Assembly (NCBI RefSeq): GCF_024195285.1
Contig: NZ_JALHBS010000007.1
Span: 78,450 to 142,449, forward strand
Direction of reading: 5' to 3'
DNA: 64,000 nt
DNA from: Aurantimonas marianensis
GTDB lineage: Bacteria; Pseudomonadota; Alphaproteobacteria; Rhizobiales; Rhizobiaceae
Shown here: positions 27,084 through 36,708 of the stretch, in pieces
Layout: each line of letters opens with the position of its first letter
Numbering within the stretch: position 1 is the stretch's first letter
Translations under genes and position numbers: made by a program
The notes under the pieces: model-generated
The model's database searches: none
What the model was told of the DNA's origin: nothing
The model's input: the letters and a program-made list of their open reading frames with translations, nothing else

Positions 27084-28040
27084 TCAGCAGCCGTCGGTGC
27101 ACGTCCCTTCGGCATCGAAAGTCATGGTCCTGCCGCTGAGCGGCACATGCGCGGCGGTTGTCGTCGCCTCAATGAAGGCGGCGGTCTTGCTTCCGGCGAC
27201 GACCTCGCCGTTCTCGGTCGCGGGCTCGTTGGCGTGGGACGGAATCACCGAGCCCGGCTTGACCAGTTCGTCGATGACGAAGGCGGCTTCCGTCGGGCCG
27301 GTCGTGAAGACATCGCCGATATTCATGACCACGAGCCTGGCGCCATACTGTCGGCGAACGACGGTCTCCTGTTCGGCGGTCACGCCGGTGTCGCCCGACA
27401 GATAGACGCTGAGGCCGTTGGAGAACGTCAGGACGTAGCCGGTCGGCGGGCCGACATAGGCGTTGAGCCCGGCTTCCTTCAGATCCTCGCCCAGCCGACC
27501 CTCGATGAAGTCGCCCGAAAGCCCGTTCGAATGGACGGCCGGCACCGTGGTGATGCTGACGCCGCCGACTTTTCGCGATGCGCCGAAGCGCACGAGCTGG
27601 ACCGAACTCGCGTCGCCGCCGAGCTTGCCGATCTTGTTGGAAAAGAACTGCGCCATCTCGCTGCCGACGACGATCTTGGCGTTCTTGCCGGCCGCGATCT
27701 CGGCGCTGTTGGAGTTGGGCGTCGTAACGACCGGCATTTCGGGCGACCCGCACTCGCCGGAATTGACCGCCTCGATCCGCTTGTCGCCGAGATGGTCGCC
27801 GTGAACATGGCTGACCAGAACCGCGTCGATGTTGCCAAGACGAGGATCCTCGGCCCCCGCGACGGTCCGCCCGGCATCGTAGAGGATGCGCGTGCCGTCG
27901 GGATCCTCGAAGACCATCGCCCGATCGAGGGCGCAGAACTCGCCGTCATGGCTGCCCAGCGGCGTCACCGAGACCCCGCCGGTCTGGGCGGTCGCCGGCG
28001 TCGCGACGGACAGGATGAGGATCGCCAGTAATTTTCGCAT
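27084..28040 (-). CDS. Exported MBL-fold metallo-hydrolase
   Basis: A 318-residue protein with a signal peptide (LLAILILSVATPATAQ) and the metallo-beta-lactamase fold motif SHVHGDHLGD near residue 75, plus a later single histidine in IPSHANEP. The family covers lactonases, phosphodiesterases and other hydrolases; the substrate is not clear. A GGAG site lies 7 bases before the start at 28040. Two extra cysteines close the C-terminus (GTCTDGC). It is not adjacent to any pathway that explains it. Confidence 0.82.
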   Translation of the reverse strand: MRKLLAILILSVATPATAQTGGVSVTPLGSHDGEFCALDRAMVFEDPDGTRILYDAGRTVAGAEDPRLGNIDAVLVSHVHGDHLGDKRIEAVNSGECGSPEMPVVTTPNSNSAEIAAGKNAKIVVGSEMAQFFSNKIGKLGGDASSVQLVRFGASRKVGGVSITTVPAVHSNGLSGDFIEGRLGEDLKEAGLNAYVGPPTGYVLTFSNGLSVYLSGDTGVTAEQETVVRRQYGARLVVMNIGDVFTTGPTEAAFVIDELVKPGSVIPSHANEPATENGEVVAGSKTAAFIEATTTAAHVPLSGRTMTFDAEGTCTDGC

Positions 28041-28305
28041 CGAAGATCTCCGCTGGGCTGTCTTTCCGCCACCCGCGCGAGTGGCTCTACCGACAGGCAA
28101 CTAGGTATCGGGTCGGCGGATCAATGACCAAAGGCCATCCCCTCACGAAAACGCGATGATGATCCGGCCCCAGCGGGCGCCAGCCATGAAGCGGGGGCGG
28201 CAGCGATCTCGCCGAGAAAATTGTGCCGCGTTCACCCCTCCATCCGCGCTGCGGCGGCAGCACGGGCTTGAGGCGGCTTTCGCGGCTGATGCCCGACCCC
28301 GCCCG

Positions 28306-28413
28306 CTACTTCTTCGGTTTCGGCGGCGTTGCGACATTTCCCTTCTGACTGGGCTGGGAGGCGTTCGGCTTCGGCGCCTGCACCTTTTTCGACTTTCCCT
28401 TGCTTTCCTTCAT
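28306..28413 (-). CDS. Small Lys/Pro-rich protein, 35 residues
   Basis: A 35-residue basic, low-complexity frame: it begins MKESKGKSKKV and ends PPKPKK. Codons are strongly GC-biased in third position, as in real genes of this genome, and AGGG lies about 14 bases before the ATG. It lies in the 560-base gap between the metallo-hydrolase and the PuuB-like gene, otherwise apparently empty. No family is recognised. Confidence 0.4.
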   Translation of the reverse strand: MKESKGKSKKVQAPKPNASQPSQKGNVATPPKPKK

Positions 28414-28600
28414 CGACCTTTTCCCTGCTGATTGAGGCGCAAGCCGTCATCGGCTCGGCAGATTCACAGTGTAGCAGAAACGGACGCCGGAGACGCCGAC
28501 ATTCGTCGATGGAGACCTGTCCTGCCGGCGGCGACGAACCGATCCCGGATTCGCCAGCCGTGCCGCCGCCCTAGCCCTGATTTCCAAGCCGCCCGGGGCG

Positions 28601-29884
28601 TCAGATCCTGTCGCGCAGGGAAAACCAGGTCATCGCCAGGAACAGGAGCGGCGCGCGGGCGAGCCTGCCGCCCGGAAACGCCGGTATCCGCAGGGCCTCG
28701 AATGCGGCCAGCCGATCCTCCTGGCCCGTGACCCGATCGGCGTAGAGCCGGCCGGCGAAATTCGCCAGCATCACGCCGTGGCCGGAAAAGCCGCCGATCG
28801 TCGTGATGGCCGGCTCCAGGGTGCGCACATAGGGCAGCCGCTCCATCGTGATGCCGACGGCGCCGCCCCAGGCATGGGTGAGGCGGACATCGGCCAGATG
28901 CGGATAGACTTCGGCGATCTGCTTGAGGATGTGCCGCGCGATGTCGCCGGTCGCCGACGTATAGGCTTCGCGCCCCCCGAACAGCAGCCGGCCGTCGCGG
29001 CTCTTGCGGAAATAGCGCACGACGAAGCGTGAATCGTTGCAGGCCTCGCCGCCCGGCAGAATGGCGTCGGGGTCGGCGAGCGGTTCGGTCGCTCCGATGA
29101 ACGAGCCGATCGGCATGACATGGGCATCGATGGCGCGATGCAGTCCGGTGCCATAGGCGTTGGTGGCGATCAGCGCCCGCTCGGAGGTGACCGTGCCGGC
29201 GGCCGTCGTGGCGACGATTTTGCCGCCGCGGCGCTCCAGCCGCTCGACCTCGGTCTGTTCGAACAGCAGCGCTCCGGCCTCGGCGGCGACGCGCGCGCTG
29301 CCGACGACCAGTTTCATCGGGTTGATGTGGCCGGTGCCGGTGTCGCGGATGCCGCCGAAATAGCGGGCCGAGCCCAGCCGCTCGGCGGTCTCCCCGGCCT
29401 CCATGTAGCGCATATGCGGGTAGTCGTAGCGGGCCGCCAGATCGTCGACCTCTTTGCGATAGTCGTCGAGATAGCGGCGCTTGTGGGCGACCGACAGCTG
29501 ACCGGGGCGATAGTCGACGTCGATGCCGTTGGTCTCGACGAAGTCGGTGAGATGCGCCTTCGCCGCCTCGGCAAGGTCGAACAATGCCTTCGACCGCGCG
29601 AAGCCGTAGGCGGCCTCGATTTCCGATGGCGCCAGCCGCTGGCCGGTGCCCAGCTGGCCGCCATTGCGGCCCGATGCCCCGTCGCCGAAGCGATGCGCCT
29701 CCAAGAGCGCGACGCGGACGCCGGCGCGCGCCAGATGCACCGCCGCCGACAGGCCCGTGAAGCCGCCACCGACGACCACGACGTCGACCGACAGGCTTTC
29801 GCCCAAGGCCGGATAGCTCGGCCGTTCGACGCTGTCCTCGTACCAGGAGCGGCCCGGCGCGATGGGGGACTGGTAGGCGCCCAC
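28601..29884 (-). CDS. puuB: FAD-dependent gamma-glutamylputrescine oxidase (PuuB-like)
   Basis: A 427-residue DAO-type flavoprotein. The FAD-binding VVVVGGGFTGLSAAVHLARAG motif lies near residues 36-56, and the SWYEDSVERPSYPALGE leader and GRNGGQLGTGQR segment are typical of PuuB/OrdL. PuuB oxidises gamma-glutamylputrescine to an aldehyde in putrescine catabolism. The gene starts two bases after the stop of the glutamine synthetase-like gene, so the two form an operon, which supports the putrescine assignment. Other glutamylamine substrates are possible. Confidence 0.85.
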   Translation of the reverse strand: MGAYQSPIAPGRSWYEDSVERPSYPALGESLSVDVVVVGGGFTGLSAAVHLARAGVRVALLEAHRFGDGASGRNGGQLGTGQRLAPSEIEAAYGFARSKALFDLAEAAKAHLTDFVETNGIDVDYRPGQLSVAHKRRYLDDYRKEVDDLAARYDYPHMRYMEAGETAERLGSARYFGGIRDTGTGHINPMKLVVGSARVAAEAGALLFEQTEVERLERRGGKIVATTAAGTVTSERALIATNAYGTGLHRAIDAHVMPIGSFIGATEPLADPDAILPGGEACNDSRFVVRYFRKSRDGRLLFGGREAYTSATGDIARHILKQIAEVYPHLADVRLTHAWGGAVGITMERLPYVRTLEPAITTIGGFSGHGVMLANFAGRLYADRVTGQEDRLAAFEALRIPAFPGGRLARAPLLFLAMTWFSLRDRI

Positions 29885-29886
29885 GG

Positions 29887-31434
29887 TCAGACTTGAAGCA
29901 GCAGGAACTCGCGTTCCCAGGGGCTGATGACCTGCATGAAGGTCTCGTGCTCGCCGCGCTTGATGCCGGCATAGGTGCCGACGAATTCGCGGCTGAACAC
30001 CTCGTGGAACGCCTCCTCCGCCTCGAAGGCGGCGACGGCTTCGAGCAGGCCACGCGGCAGCGAGATGCCGCCGCCCTCGTTCACCGTGCGGTCCGTCGGC
30101 TCGTCGGGCCGAAGGCCGTTCACCATGCCGAGATAGCCACAGGCAAGCGAGGCCGCGATGGCGAGATAGGGATTGGCATCGGAGGAGGGCAGCCGGTTCT
30201 CCACCCGCCGCCCGGCCGGATCGGAGGTCGGAACGCGGAAGGCCGTCGTGCGGTTGTCGTAGCCCCAGGCATTGTTGGTCGGCGCGCTCATGCCGTAGGT
30301 CAGGCGCCGGTAGGAATTGACATAGGGCGCCATCATGATCAGCGCGCAGGGCACGTATTGCTGCATGCCGCCGATAAAGGAAAAGAACAGCTCCGAGGCC
30401 GAGCCGTCCGCGTTGGAGAACGCATTGCGGCCGCTCGCGCGATCGATCACCGACTGGTGGATGTGCATGGCCGAACCCGGCTGGCCCTGGATCGGCTTGG
30501 CCATGAAGGTGGCGTAGATGTCCTGGCCAAGCGCCGCCTCGCGGATGGTGCGCTTGAACATGAAAACCTGATCGGCAAGTTCCAGCGGGTCGCCATGGCG
30601 CAGATTGATCTCGAGCTGGGCGGCGCCCTCCTCGTGGATCAGCGTGTCGATCTCCAGCCCTTGCGCGTCGGAGAAGTCGTAGATGTCGTCGATGAGCTCG
30701 TCGAATTCGTTGACGCCGGCGATGGAATAGGACTGTCCGCTCTGGATCTGCCGGCCGGATCGGCCGATCGGGGGCACCAGCGGATAGTCGGGATCGACGT
30801 TCTTGGAGACCAGATAGAATTCGATTTCGGGTGCTACCACCGGCTTCCAGCCGCGCGCCTCGTAGAGCGCCATCACGCGTTTCAGGACGTTGCGCGGCGT
30901 GTAGGCGACGGCCGCGCCGCTCTGGTCGACGAGATCGCAGATCACCTGGGCGGTCGGGTCGCTCTCCCAGGGAACCAGCGACAGCGTCGAGAGATCCGGC
31001 ACCAGCTTCAGGTCGCCGTCATTGGGCGAATAGCGAAAGTCGCCACTCTCTTCCGGATATTCACCGGAGATGGTGTGCATGAACAGGGCCGAGGGCAGGG
31101 CCAGCGAGGTGTTGGCGACGAACTTCTTCGCCGGCATCATCTTGCCGCGCGCGACGCCCGCGAGATCCGGCGTGATGCATTCCAGATCGTCGATGCCGCG
31201 GGAGCGAAGCCAGTCGCCGGCCTCGGACATCGACGCAACCCCGCGCTTGGAGTCCAGAAAAGCGGGGTGTTCGTCGGCCGACAGGTGCAGCGGACCGAGG
31301 TCGCGCTTGACCGTCATCTTGGCGCCCTTGATCGGGCTGGGTTCGTTGCCGCCGGCCTTGGCTTTGGCCTTGTGGCGGGCGACTCGCGCGGGAACGCCGC
31401 TACGCGGTGGTTTTGTGCTGGAGGTGTCGGCCAT
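29887..31434 (-). CDS. puuA: Glutamine synthetase family protein (gamma-glutamylputrescine synthetase-like)
   Basis: Ligates glutamate to putrescine using ATP, first step of the Puu route. Conserved pieces include KPIQGQPGSAMHIHQS, SSDANPYLAIAASLACGYLG and NRTTAFRVP, typical of the GS-like PuuA group. The catalytic domain is preceded by about 60 Lys/Ala/Pro-rich residues, longer than usual; I used ATG 31434, which has a GAAGGA site 4 bases away, though an internal start would give a standard length. It is operonic with the PuuB-like oxidase. True substrate is inferred from this pairing and from the Pot transporter further along. Confidence 0.85.
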   Translation of the reverse strand: MADTSSTKPPRSGVPARVARHKAKAKAGGNEPSPIKGAKMTVKRDLGPLHLSADEHPAFLDSKRGVASMSEAGDWLRSRGIDDLECITPDLAGVARGKMMPAKKFVANTSLALPSALFMHTISGEYPEESGDFRYSPNDGDLKLVPDLSTLSLVPWESDPTAQVICDLVDQSGAAVAYTPRNVLKRVMALYEARGWKPVVAPEIEFYLVSKNVDPDYPLVPPIGRSGRQIQSGQSYSIAGVNEFDELIDDIYDFSDAQGLEIDTLIHEEGAAQLEINLRHGDPLELADQVFMFKRTIREAALGQDIYATFMAKPIQGQPGSAMHIHQSVIDRASGRNAFSNADGSASELFFSFIGGMQQYVPCALIMMAPYVNSYRRLTYGMSAPTNNAWGYDNRTTAFRVPTSDPAGRRVENRLPSSDANPYLAIAASLACGYLGMVNGLRPDEPTDRTVNEGGGISLPRGLLEAVAAFEAEEAFHEVFSREFVGTYAGIKRGEHETFMQVISPWEREFLLLQV

Positions 31435-31573
31435 GCAGTCCTTCGGCGCCATGCGGCTGGGATGTTCAGCATAGCCTTGCGGCGCAGGCGGGGGAAGGGA
31501 TGGCGATCGGACGATCGCGCGGAGCAGGACGGGCACGCATGAGGGCGCCCGTCCTATCGCTCTTGGGGAAAGC

Positions 31574-31834
31574 TCAGCCCTCGGTCTTGACCACCACGGG
31601 GATCAGGAGATCGCCCCAATTGCCGTTGCCGGAATGATGGCGGGCGGAGCGGACCAACTCGACCGACACACCGGATTCCACCGCCTTCATGACCGACTGA
31701 TTGAGCCGGTGCAGATCGTTGGCCAGCATCCGGATCGCGGTCTGCTGGGCGTCGTCCATGGCCGACGACTGCTCCTCGGCGCGTTCCTTGACGCGGGTGC
31801 GCGGGCGTTCCTGGTCGTTTGCGACTGCGCTCAT
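31574..31834 (-). CDS. Conserved small hypothetical protein
   Basis: An 86-residue soluble protein, hydrophilic first half with charged residues (NDQERPRTRVKERAEEQ), then an amphipathic helix (AIRMLANDLHRLNQSVMKAVESG) and a C-terminal NWGDLLIPVVVKTEG. No signal, membrane segment or known domain. It is on the same strand as aceA, 114 bases downstream, with a hairpin between. It may be a small accessory protein of the aceA transcript. Confidence 0.6.
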   Translation of the reverse strand: MSAVANDQERPRTRVKERAEEQSSAMDDAQQTAIRMLANDLHRLNQSVMKAVESGVSVELVRSARHHSGNGNWGDLLIPVVVKTEG

Positions 31835-31906
31835 CGTTCTTCTCCAAAATTTCGCTGGTTGCCGATCAGGCGGACCAGCCTTCGATGATCCAAACTTGGG
31901 AGGGGA

Positions 31907-31941
31907 GCGGGCCGGTGGTCGCCGACGGCGATCCGGCCCGC
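31907..31941. terminator. Inverted repeat downstream of aceA
   Basis: Perfect 9-bp arms GCGGGCCGG and CCGGCCCGC flank a 17-base loop in the gap after the aceA stop. No U-tract follows, so read-through into the next small gene is likely; it may act as a mRNA-stabilising or partial terminator. Confidence 0.4.
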
Positions 31942-31948
31942 CTGGCGT

Positions 31949-33253
<1,305 letters not shown>

Positions 33254-33288
33254 CGCGGTATTCCTCTGTTGTCGATCACTGTCGCGAG

Positions 33289-33305
33289 GAATCTGTGACA
33301 GATTC
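33289..33305. promoter_or_regulatory. Palindrome GAATCTG-TGA-CAGATTC in the aceA leader
   Basis: A perfect 17-base palindrome with 7-bp arms lies 36 bases before the aceA start, in its probable 5' leader or promoter. Candidate operator or leader hairpin. Confidence 0.45.
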
Positions 33306-33415
33306 TTGACAGCGCCTGACAATTGAAATTGCACCGCACAAAGACCCTGTCCATCGATCTATTCCGGAAGGAGACGCAATTCTGGTCGACTTGTCGAGGC
33401 TTTCACAGCGCAGAC

Positions 33416-33438
33416 TTGTAAAGTTGTAAAAATTGTAA
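33416..33438. promoter_or_regulatory. Three tandem TTGTAA(A) repeats upstream of aceA
   Basis: TTGTAAA (33416-33422), TTGTAAA (33424-33430) and TTGTAA (33433-33438) are direct repeats spaced 8 and 9 bases, about 160 bases before aceA and about 430 before the divergent regulator. Direct-repeat sites of this form suit the RamB/ScfR-type regulator encoded next door. The rest of the gap 33254-33872 holds one hairpin and one doubtful 49-codon frame. Confidence 0.5.
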
Positions 33439-33631
33439 TATCGATGAATCGAGCCGATGCCTGTGCCGTCAGGTGTGATCCGGCTGTGGTTCGCGTGCAA
33501 CGCTGGCGCTTAAATGCCACCGATCCGGCGATCGTGACAATTTTAGCCAAGGTCTTCGATGTATCTCAAACTTTCTCTGCAAACCTGCCCTTACGCCCAA
33601 GGAGAGAGCGGGCTTGCCGGTGGAGCGAAAG

Positions 33632-33781
33632 ATGAGCGGGATTTCTGTGTTGACGCGTTACGTGCAGGTGCTGCGGGGTCTGGTGCGGCCGTCCTACCAT
33701 CCCGAGCGTTACTACATGCGAGGGCCCGGTCCGGCCTGCCTACGGCGTTTGAACGGCGGGAGCCTTCCCGCCGGCCACTGA
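33632..33781 (+). CDS. Possible 49-residue basic peptide
   Basis: An ATG frame of 49 codons (begins MSGISVLTRYVQVL, Arg/Tyr-rich, ends LPAGH) has a GGAG site 6 bases upstream. Its end overlaps a perfect 8-bp hairpin (33754-33773). It matches no family I know and lies 91 bases before the XRE regulator gene, so it may be a leader peptide or chance. Confidence 0.25.
   Translation: MSGISVLTRYVQVLRGLVRPSYHPERYYMRGPGPACLRRLNGGSLPAGH
33754..33773. terminator. Perfect 8-bp hairpin before the XRE regulator gene
   Basis: Arms CGGCGGGA and TCCCGCCG with a GCCT loop lie 99 bases before the regulator start. Possible attenuator; no U-tract follows. Confidence 0.35.
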
Positions 33782-33872
33782 GCGGTCAGCGGTGGCCCGG
33801 ACCCTGGCGCCGTTCGGCTGACATTGCGGCGTGCCTCGCCGCCTCGCCGACCCCCCTCGGCGGTTGGCGCTG

Positions 33873-35294
33873 ATGGCCGAGAACAAGATCTTCGCCGGGC
33901 CGCGCATCCGGCGCATTCGCAACGGGCTCGGCTTGACCCAGACGGCGATGGCCGAAGGGCTCGGCATTTCGCCCTCCTATCTCAATCTCATCGAACGCAA
34001 CCAGCGGCCGCTGACAGTGCAGCTGATCCTGCGCCTGTCGGGATCCTACGACATCGATCTGAGCGACCTTCAAAGCGGTGAATCGCGAGGTTCGGTCAAC
34101 GAGCTGAAGGAGGTCTTCTCGGATCCGTTGCTGGCGGGGGAATTGCCGGGCGAACAGGAACTCCTCGAAATCGCCGATGCGGCGCCCAATGCCGCCGCCG
34201 GAATCGTCAAGCTGCATCGGGCCTATCGCGAGCAGCAGGGACGGCTCACCGATCTGTCCGAGCTGTTGGCGCGCGAGGGCCGCGAGACGCGGCTTTCCGG
34301 GGCGCGGTTGCCGATCGACGAGGTGCGCGAGGTCTTCGAAACACGGCCGAACTATTTCGCGGCGATCGAGACCGCGGCCGAAGGTTTTCATCAAAGCCTC
34401 GCCCCCGGTGACGATCTGATGGCCGCGTTGAGGGCGTGGATGCGCAAGGAGCACGACGTCGCCGTGCGCGTCCTGCCGGTGCAGACCATGCCGAACTGGC
34501 GCCGCCGCTTCGACCGGCATTCCCGTCGGCTGTTTCTCTCCGAGCGGCTGGCGCCGGCCGACCGCATCCGCGAGACCGCCCTCGAGGCCTGTCAGATCGC
34601 CTTCGGCGACGTCATCGCCGCCGAGACCGAGACCTTCGGCTTTTCCAGCGACGAGGCCCGGCGGCTCGGCCGTTTCGAGCTTTTGCGCTATGCCGCGCAC
34701 GCGCTGATGATGCCGTATGGCGCGTTTCAGTCGGCGGCGGAGCGGGCGGCCTACGACATCGACGTTTTGCGCGGGCGCTTCCAGGTCTCGTTCGAGCAGG
34801 CGGCGAACCGGCTGACCATGTTGCAGCGGCAGGGCGCGCCGGGCGTGCCCTTCTTCATGCTGGAGGTCGATAATGCCGGCAATCGCTTCCGCCGCGCCGG
34901 CGCGCGTGGCTTTCCGGTGCAGCGTTTCGGCGGCGGCTGTCCCAAGCTGCCGATCCACGCCGCCTTCGCCCAGCCGGGGCAGATCCTGGTCGAGACCGCC
35001 GAGATGCCGGACGGGGCCGAGTTTTTGCTGTTCGCGCGAACCCTGGAGGGTCTGCAGGCCGGGTTCGAGGAACGCCCCCGGCGGACCGCGATCCTGATCG
35101 GCTGCGACATCGGCTTCAAGGACGAGACGGTCTATGGCCGCCATCTCGGCTCGAAATCCGTGGCGTCCAGGATCGGGCCGGCCTGCCGCCTGTGCGAGCG
35201 GCAAGGCTGCCTTGCGCGCGCCGAGCCGCCGCTGACCCGGCCGCTCGGCCTCGACGAGATGGTCACCGGGCTGAGCGCATTTGATTTCCAGTAG
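33873..35294 (+). CDS. XRE-family regulator with DUF2083 domain (ScfR/RamB-like)
   Basis: A 473-residue regulator. The N-terminal 60 residues are an XRE helix-turn-helix (GPRIRRIRNGLGLTQTAMAEGLGISPSYLNLIERNQRPLT), followed by an ImmA-like middle without the HExxH zinc motif and a C-terminal DUF2083 region with the cysteine cluster CRLCERQGC. Relatives bind acyl-CoA and control short-chain fatty acid or glyoxylate genes, for example RamB and ScfR. Its divergence from aceA and the tandem repeats between them make it the likely aceA regulator. The cysteines could bind metal or respond to thiols, but this is inferred. Confidence 0.88.
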   Translation: MAENKIFAGPRIRRIRNGLGLTQTAMAEGLGISPSYLNLIERNQRPLTVQLILRLSGSYDIDLSDLQSGESRGSVNELKEVFSDPLLAGELPGEQELLEIADAAPNAAAGIVKLHRAYREQQGRLTDLSELLAREGRETRLSGARLPIDEVREVFETRPNYFAAIETAAEGFHQSLAPGDDLMAALRAWMRKEHDVAVRVLPVQTMPNWRRRFDRHSRRLFLSERLAPADRIRETALEACQIAFGDVIAAETETFGFSSDEARRLGRFELLRYAAHALMMPYGAFQSAAERAAYDIDVLRGRFQVSFEQAANRLTMLQRQGAPGVPFFMLEVDNAGNRFRRAGARGFPVQRFGGGCPKLPIHAAFAQPGQILVETAEMPDGAEFLLFARTLEGLQAGFEERPRRTAILIGCDIGFKDETVYGRHLGSKSVASRIGPACRLCERQGCLARAEPPLTRPLGLDEMVTGLSAFDFQ

Positions 35295-35305
35295 GGGATG
35301 CCCAA

Positions 35306-36238
35306 ATGCCTGCGGGTAACGCTTCGTCGCCATTACCGGATCGTCAGGAGTCCGGCGCGCCGCCGCCCCGGGATGCGGGGCGAGGCGGCAAGCGCGAGCA
35401 GCGTCGCCGGCCGAAGCCGACCAATGCAGAGCGGGAACCGATGGACAAGAGCGTCAGCCAGCAGAACCAGAAGACCGAGGGGCTCGAGGACACGATGGGA
35501 GGCGATGGCGTCGTCGCCCGATCGGTCCAGCGCCTCGTCGATGGCGCCGAAAAGCTCAACCTCAAGTACTCGGCGGTCGGCAATCCCCCGATTTTCCCGA
35601 CCGATGATTTTCCCTGGGCGCGGGAGGTCGAGGCGGAATGGCGGCTGATCCGCGCCGAACTCGACAAGATCCTGGTGCGCAAGGGCGAATTGCCGGCCTT
35701 TCACGAAATTTCCTCGGAAGTCCGTTCGATCTCCTCGGACCAGAACTGGAAGACGTTCTTTCTTTGCGGCTACGGCATCAAGTCGGAGGAGGCGATCCGG
35801 CAATGCCCGCAAACCTGGCGCATCCTGCAGAAGATCCCAGGGCTCAAATCGGCGATGTTCTCGATCTTCGAGCCGGGCAAGCATCTGCCGCCGCATCGCG
35901 GGCCGTATAATGGCGTGCTGCGCTTCCATCTCGGACTGATCGTGCCGGACGCGCCGGACAAGGTCGGCATCCGTATCGACGATCAGACCCGCCACTGGCG
36001 CGAGGGTGAGGCTTTGATCTTCGACGATGCCTATGAGCACGAGGCCTGGAACCATTCGGACCAGGTGCGGGTGGTGCTCTTCGTCGATTTCGAGAAGCCG
36101 ACGATATTCCCGGCCAATCTCACCAACAAGGCGGTGTTGAACATGGCGGTGTTCACGCCGTTCATCCGCGAGGGCTACAAGGCGCACAAGGCCTGGGAGA
36201 AACTGTTCTACGGCGAGGGGCAGAAGCATCGATCATGA
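35306..36238 (+). CDS. Aspartyl/asparaginyl beta-hydroxylase family protein (LpxO-like)
   Basis: A 310-residue Fe(II)/2-oxoglutarate-type dioxygenase. The core motif HRGPYNGVLRFHLGL near residue 196 holds the iron ligand region, and YEHEAWNHSDQVRVVLFVDF closes the site. LpxO members hydroxylate the secondary acyl chain of lipid A. The first 60 residues are low complexity and start choice is uncertain (35306 or an internal ATG at 35441 with a GGGA site). It begins 11 bases after the XRE regulator's stop, so the two are probably co-transcribed. Confidence 0.8.
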   Translation: MPAGNASSPLPDRQESGAPPPRDAGRGGKREQRRRPKPTNAEREPMDKSVSQQNQKTEGLEDTMGGDGVVARSVQRLVDGAEKLNLKYSAVGNPPIFPTDDFPWAREVEAEWRLIRAELDKILVRKGELPAFHEISSEVRSISSDQNWKTFFLCGYGIKSEEAIRQCPQTWRILQKIPGLKSAMFSIFEPGKHLPPHRGPYNGVLRFHLGLIVPDAPDKVGIRIDDQTRHWREGEALIFDDAYEHEAWNHSDQVRVVLFVDFEKPTIFPANLTNKAVLNMAVFTPFIREGYKAHKAWEKLFYGEGQKHRS

Positions 36239-36243
36239 ACCAT

Positions 36244-36275
36244 CCTGAAACTTCAGGCGGTCCCCCGATGGGGGA
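36244..36275. terminator. Two adjacent hairpins after the LpxO-like gene
   Basis: CCTGAA-AC-TTCAGG (36244-36257) is followed by TCCCCC-GAT-GGGGGA (36261-36275), 5 and 22 bases after the stop. Probably the transcript end or decay-protecting structures. Confidence 0.5.
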
Positions 36276-36312
36276 CGACGTGTAGAGTAGATTTCGGAGA
36301 GCTCGAGATCGA

Positions 36313-36537
36313 ATGACGGAAGGCGACAGGGAGCGGCTGAAATTGACGGCCAACTTTCTGAACATTCTGGCTGCCGGCACCGTCATCACGGGTGGCGTCG
36401 CGCCGCGATGAGCGGCGATCTTTCAAACGGCGGCGGTCGGATTGTCCCAGGCTTCTTTGGCCTTCCTCATTTGCCTCGTCATAGGTTACCTCCTACATTC
36501 GGCGGGACGATCACTCTTGAGGAGGCTCGATCGATGA
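36313..36537 (+). pseudogene. Small two-helix membrane protein interrupted by an in-frame TGA
   Basis: Reading from the ATG at 36313, 32 codons encode a membrane-type start (KLTANFLNILAAGTVITGG) and end with TGA at 36409-36411. In the same frame the next 41 codons encode a second hydrophobic helix (ASLAFLICLVIGYLLH) and a basic end (RSLLRRLDR), stopping with TGA at 36535-36537. The whole has the size and hydrophobic pattern of a small two-helix alphaproteobacterial membrane protein, so the first TGA looks like a nonsense mutation; readthrough or internal initiation at a TTG cannot be excluded. The end overlaps the next gene's start by ATGA. Confidence 0.6.
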
Positions 36538-36629
36538 CGAATTTCGAGCTTTTTGCGTATTTCGGTGCGCCGGCCCTCATGCTCGGCACGGCTCTCGTGC
36601 TTGCCTGGTACGCCAAGCATCACGCTTGA
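36534..36629 (+). CDS. 31-residue single-helix membrane protein
   Basis: The 31-residue product begins MTNFELFAYFGAPALMLG and ends WYAKHHA: one transmembrane helix with a short basic tail. A strong AGGAGG site lies 8 bases before the ATG, and the ATG overlaps the preceding frame's stop (ATGA), so translation is coupled to the interrupted gene. The function is unknown. Its codon use fits the genome. Confidence 0.6.
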   Translation: MTNFELFAYFGAPALMLGTALVLAWYAKHHA

Positions 36630-36708
36630 GACGCGGCTTGTCGCTGCTTCGAACCGTTCGGCGCGAACGCTCCCTTCAGACGGAGCGCGGCGTGATCGTC
36701 GTGTCCGT

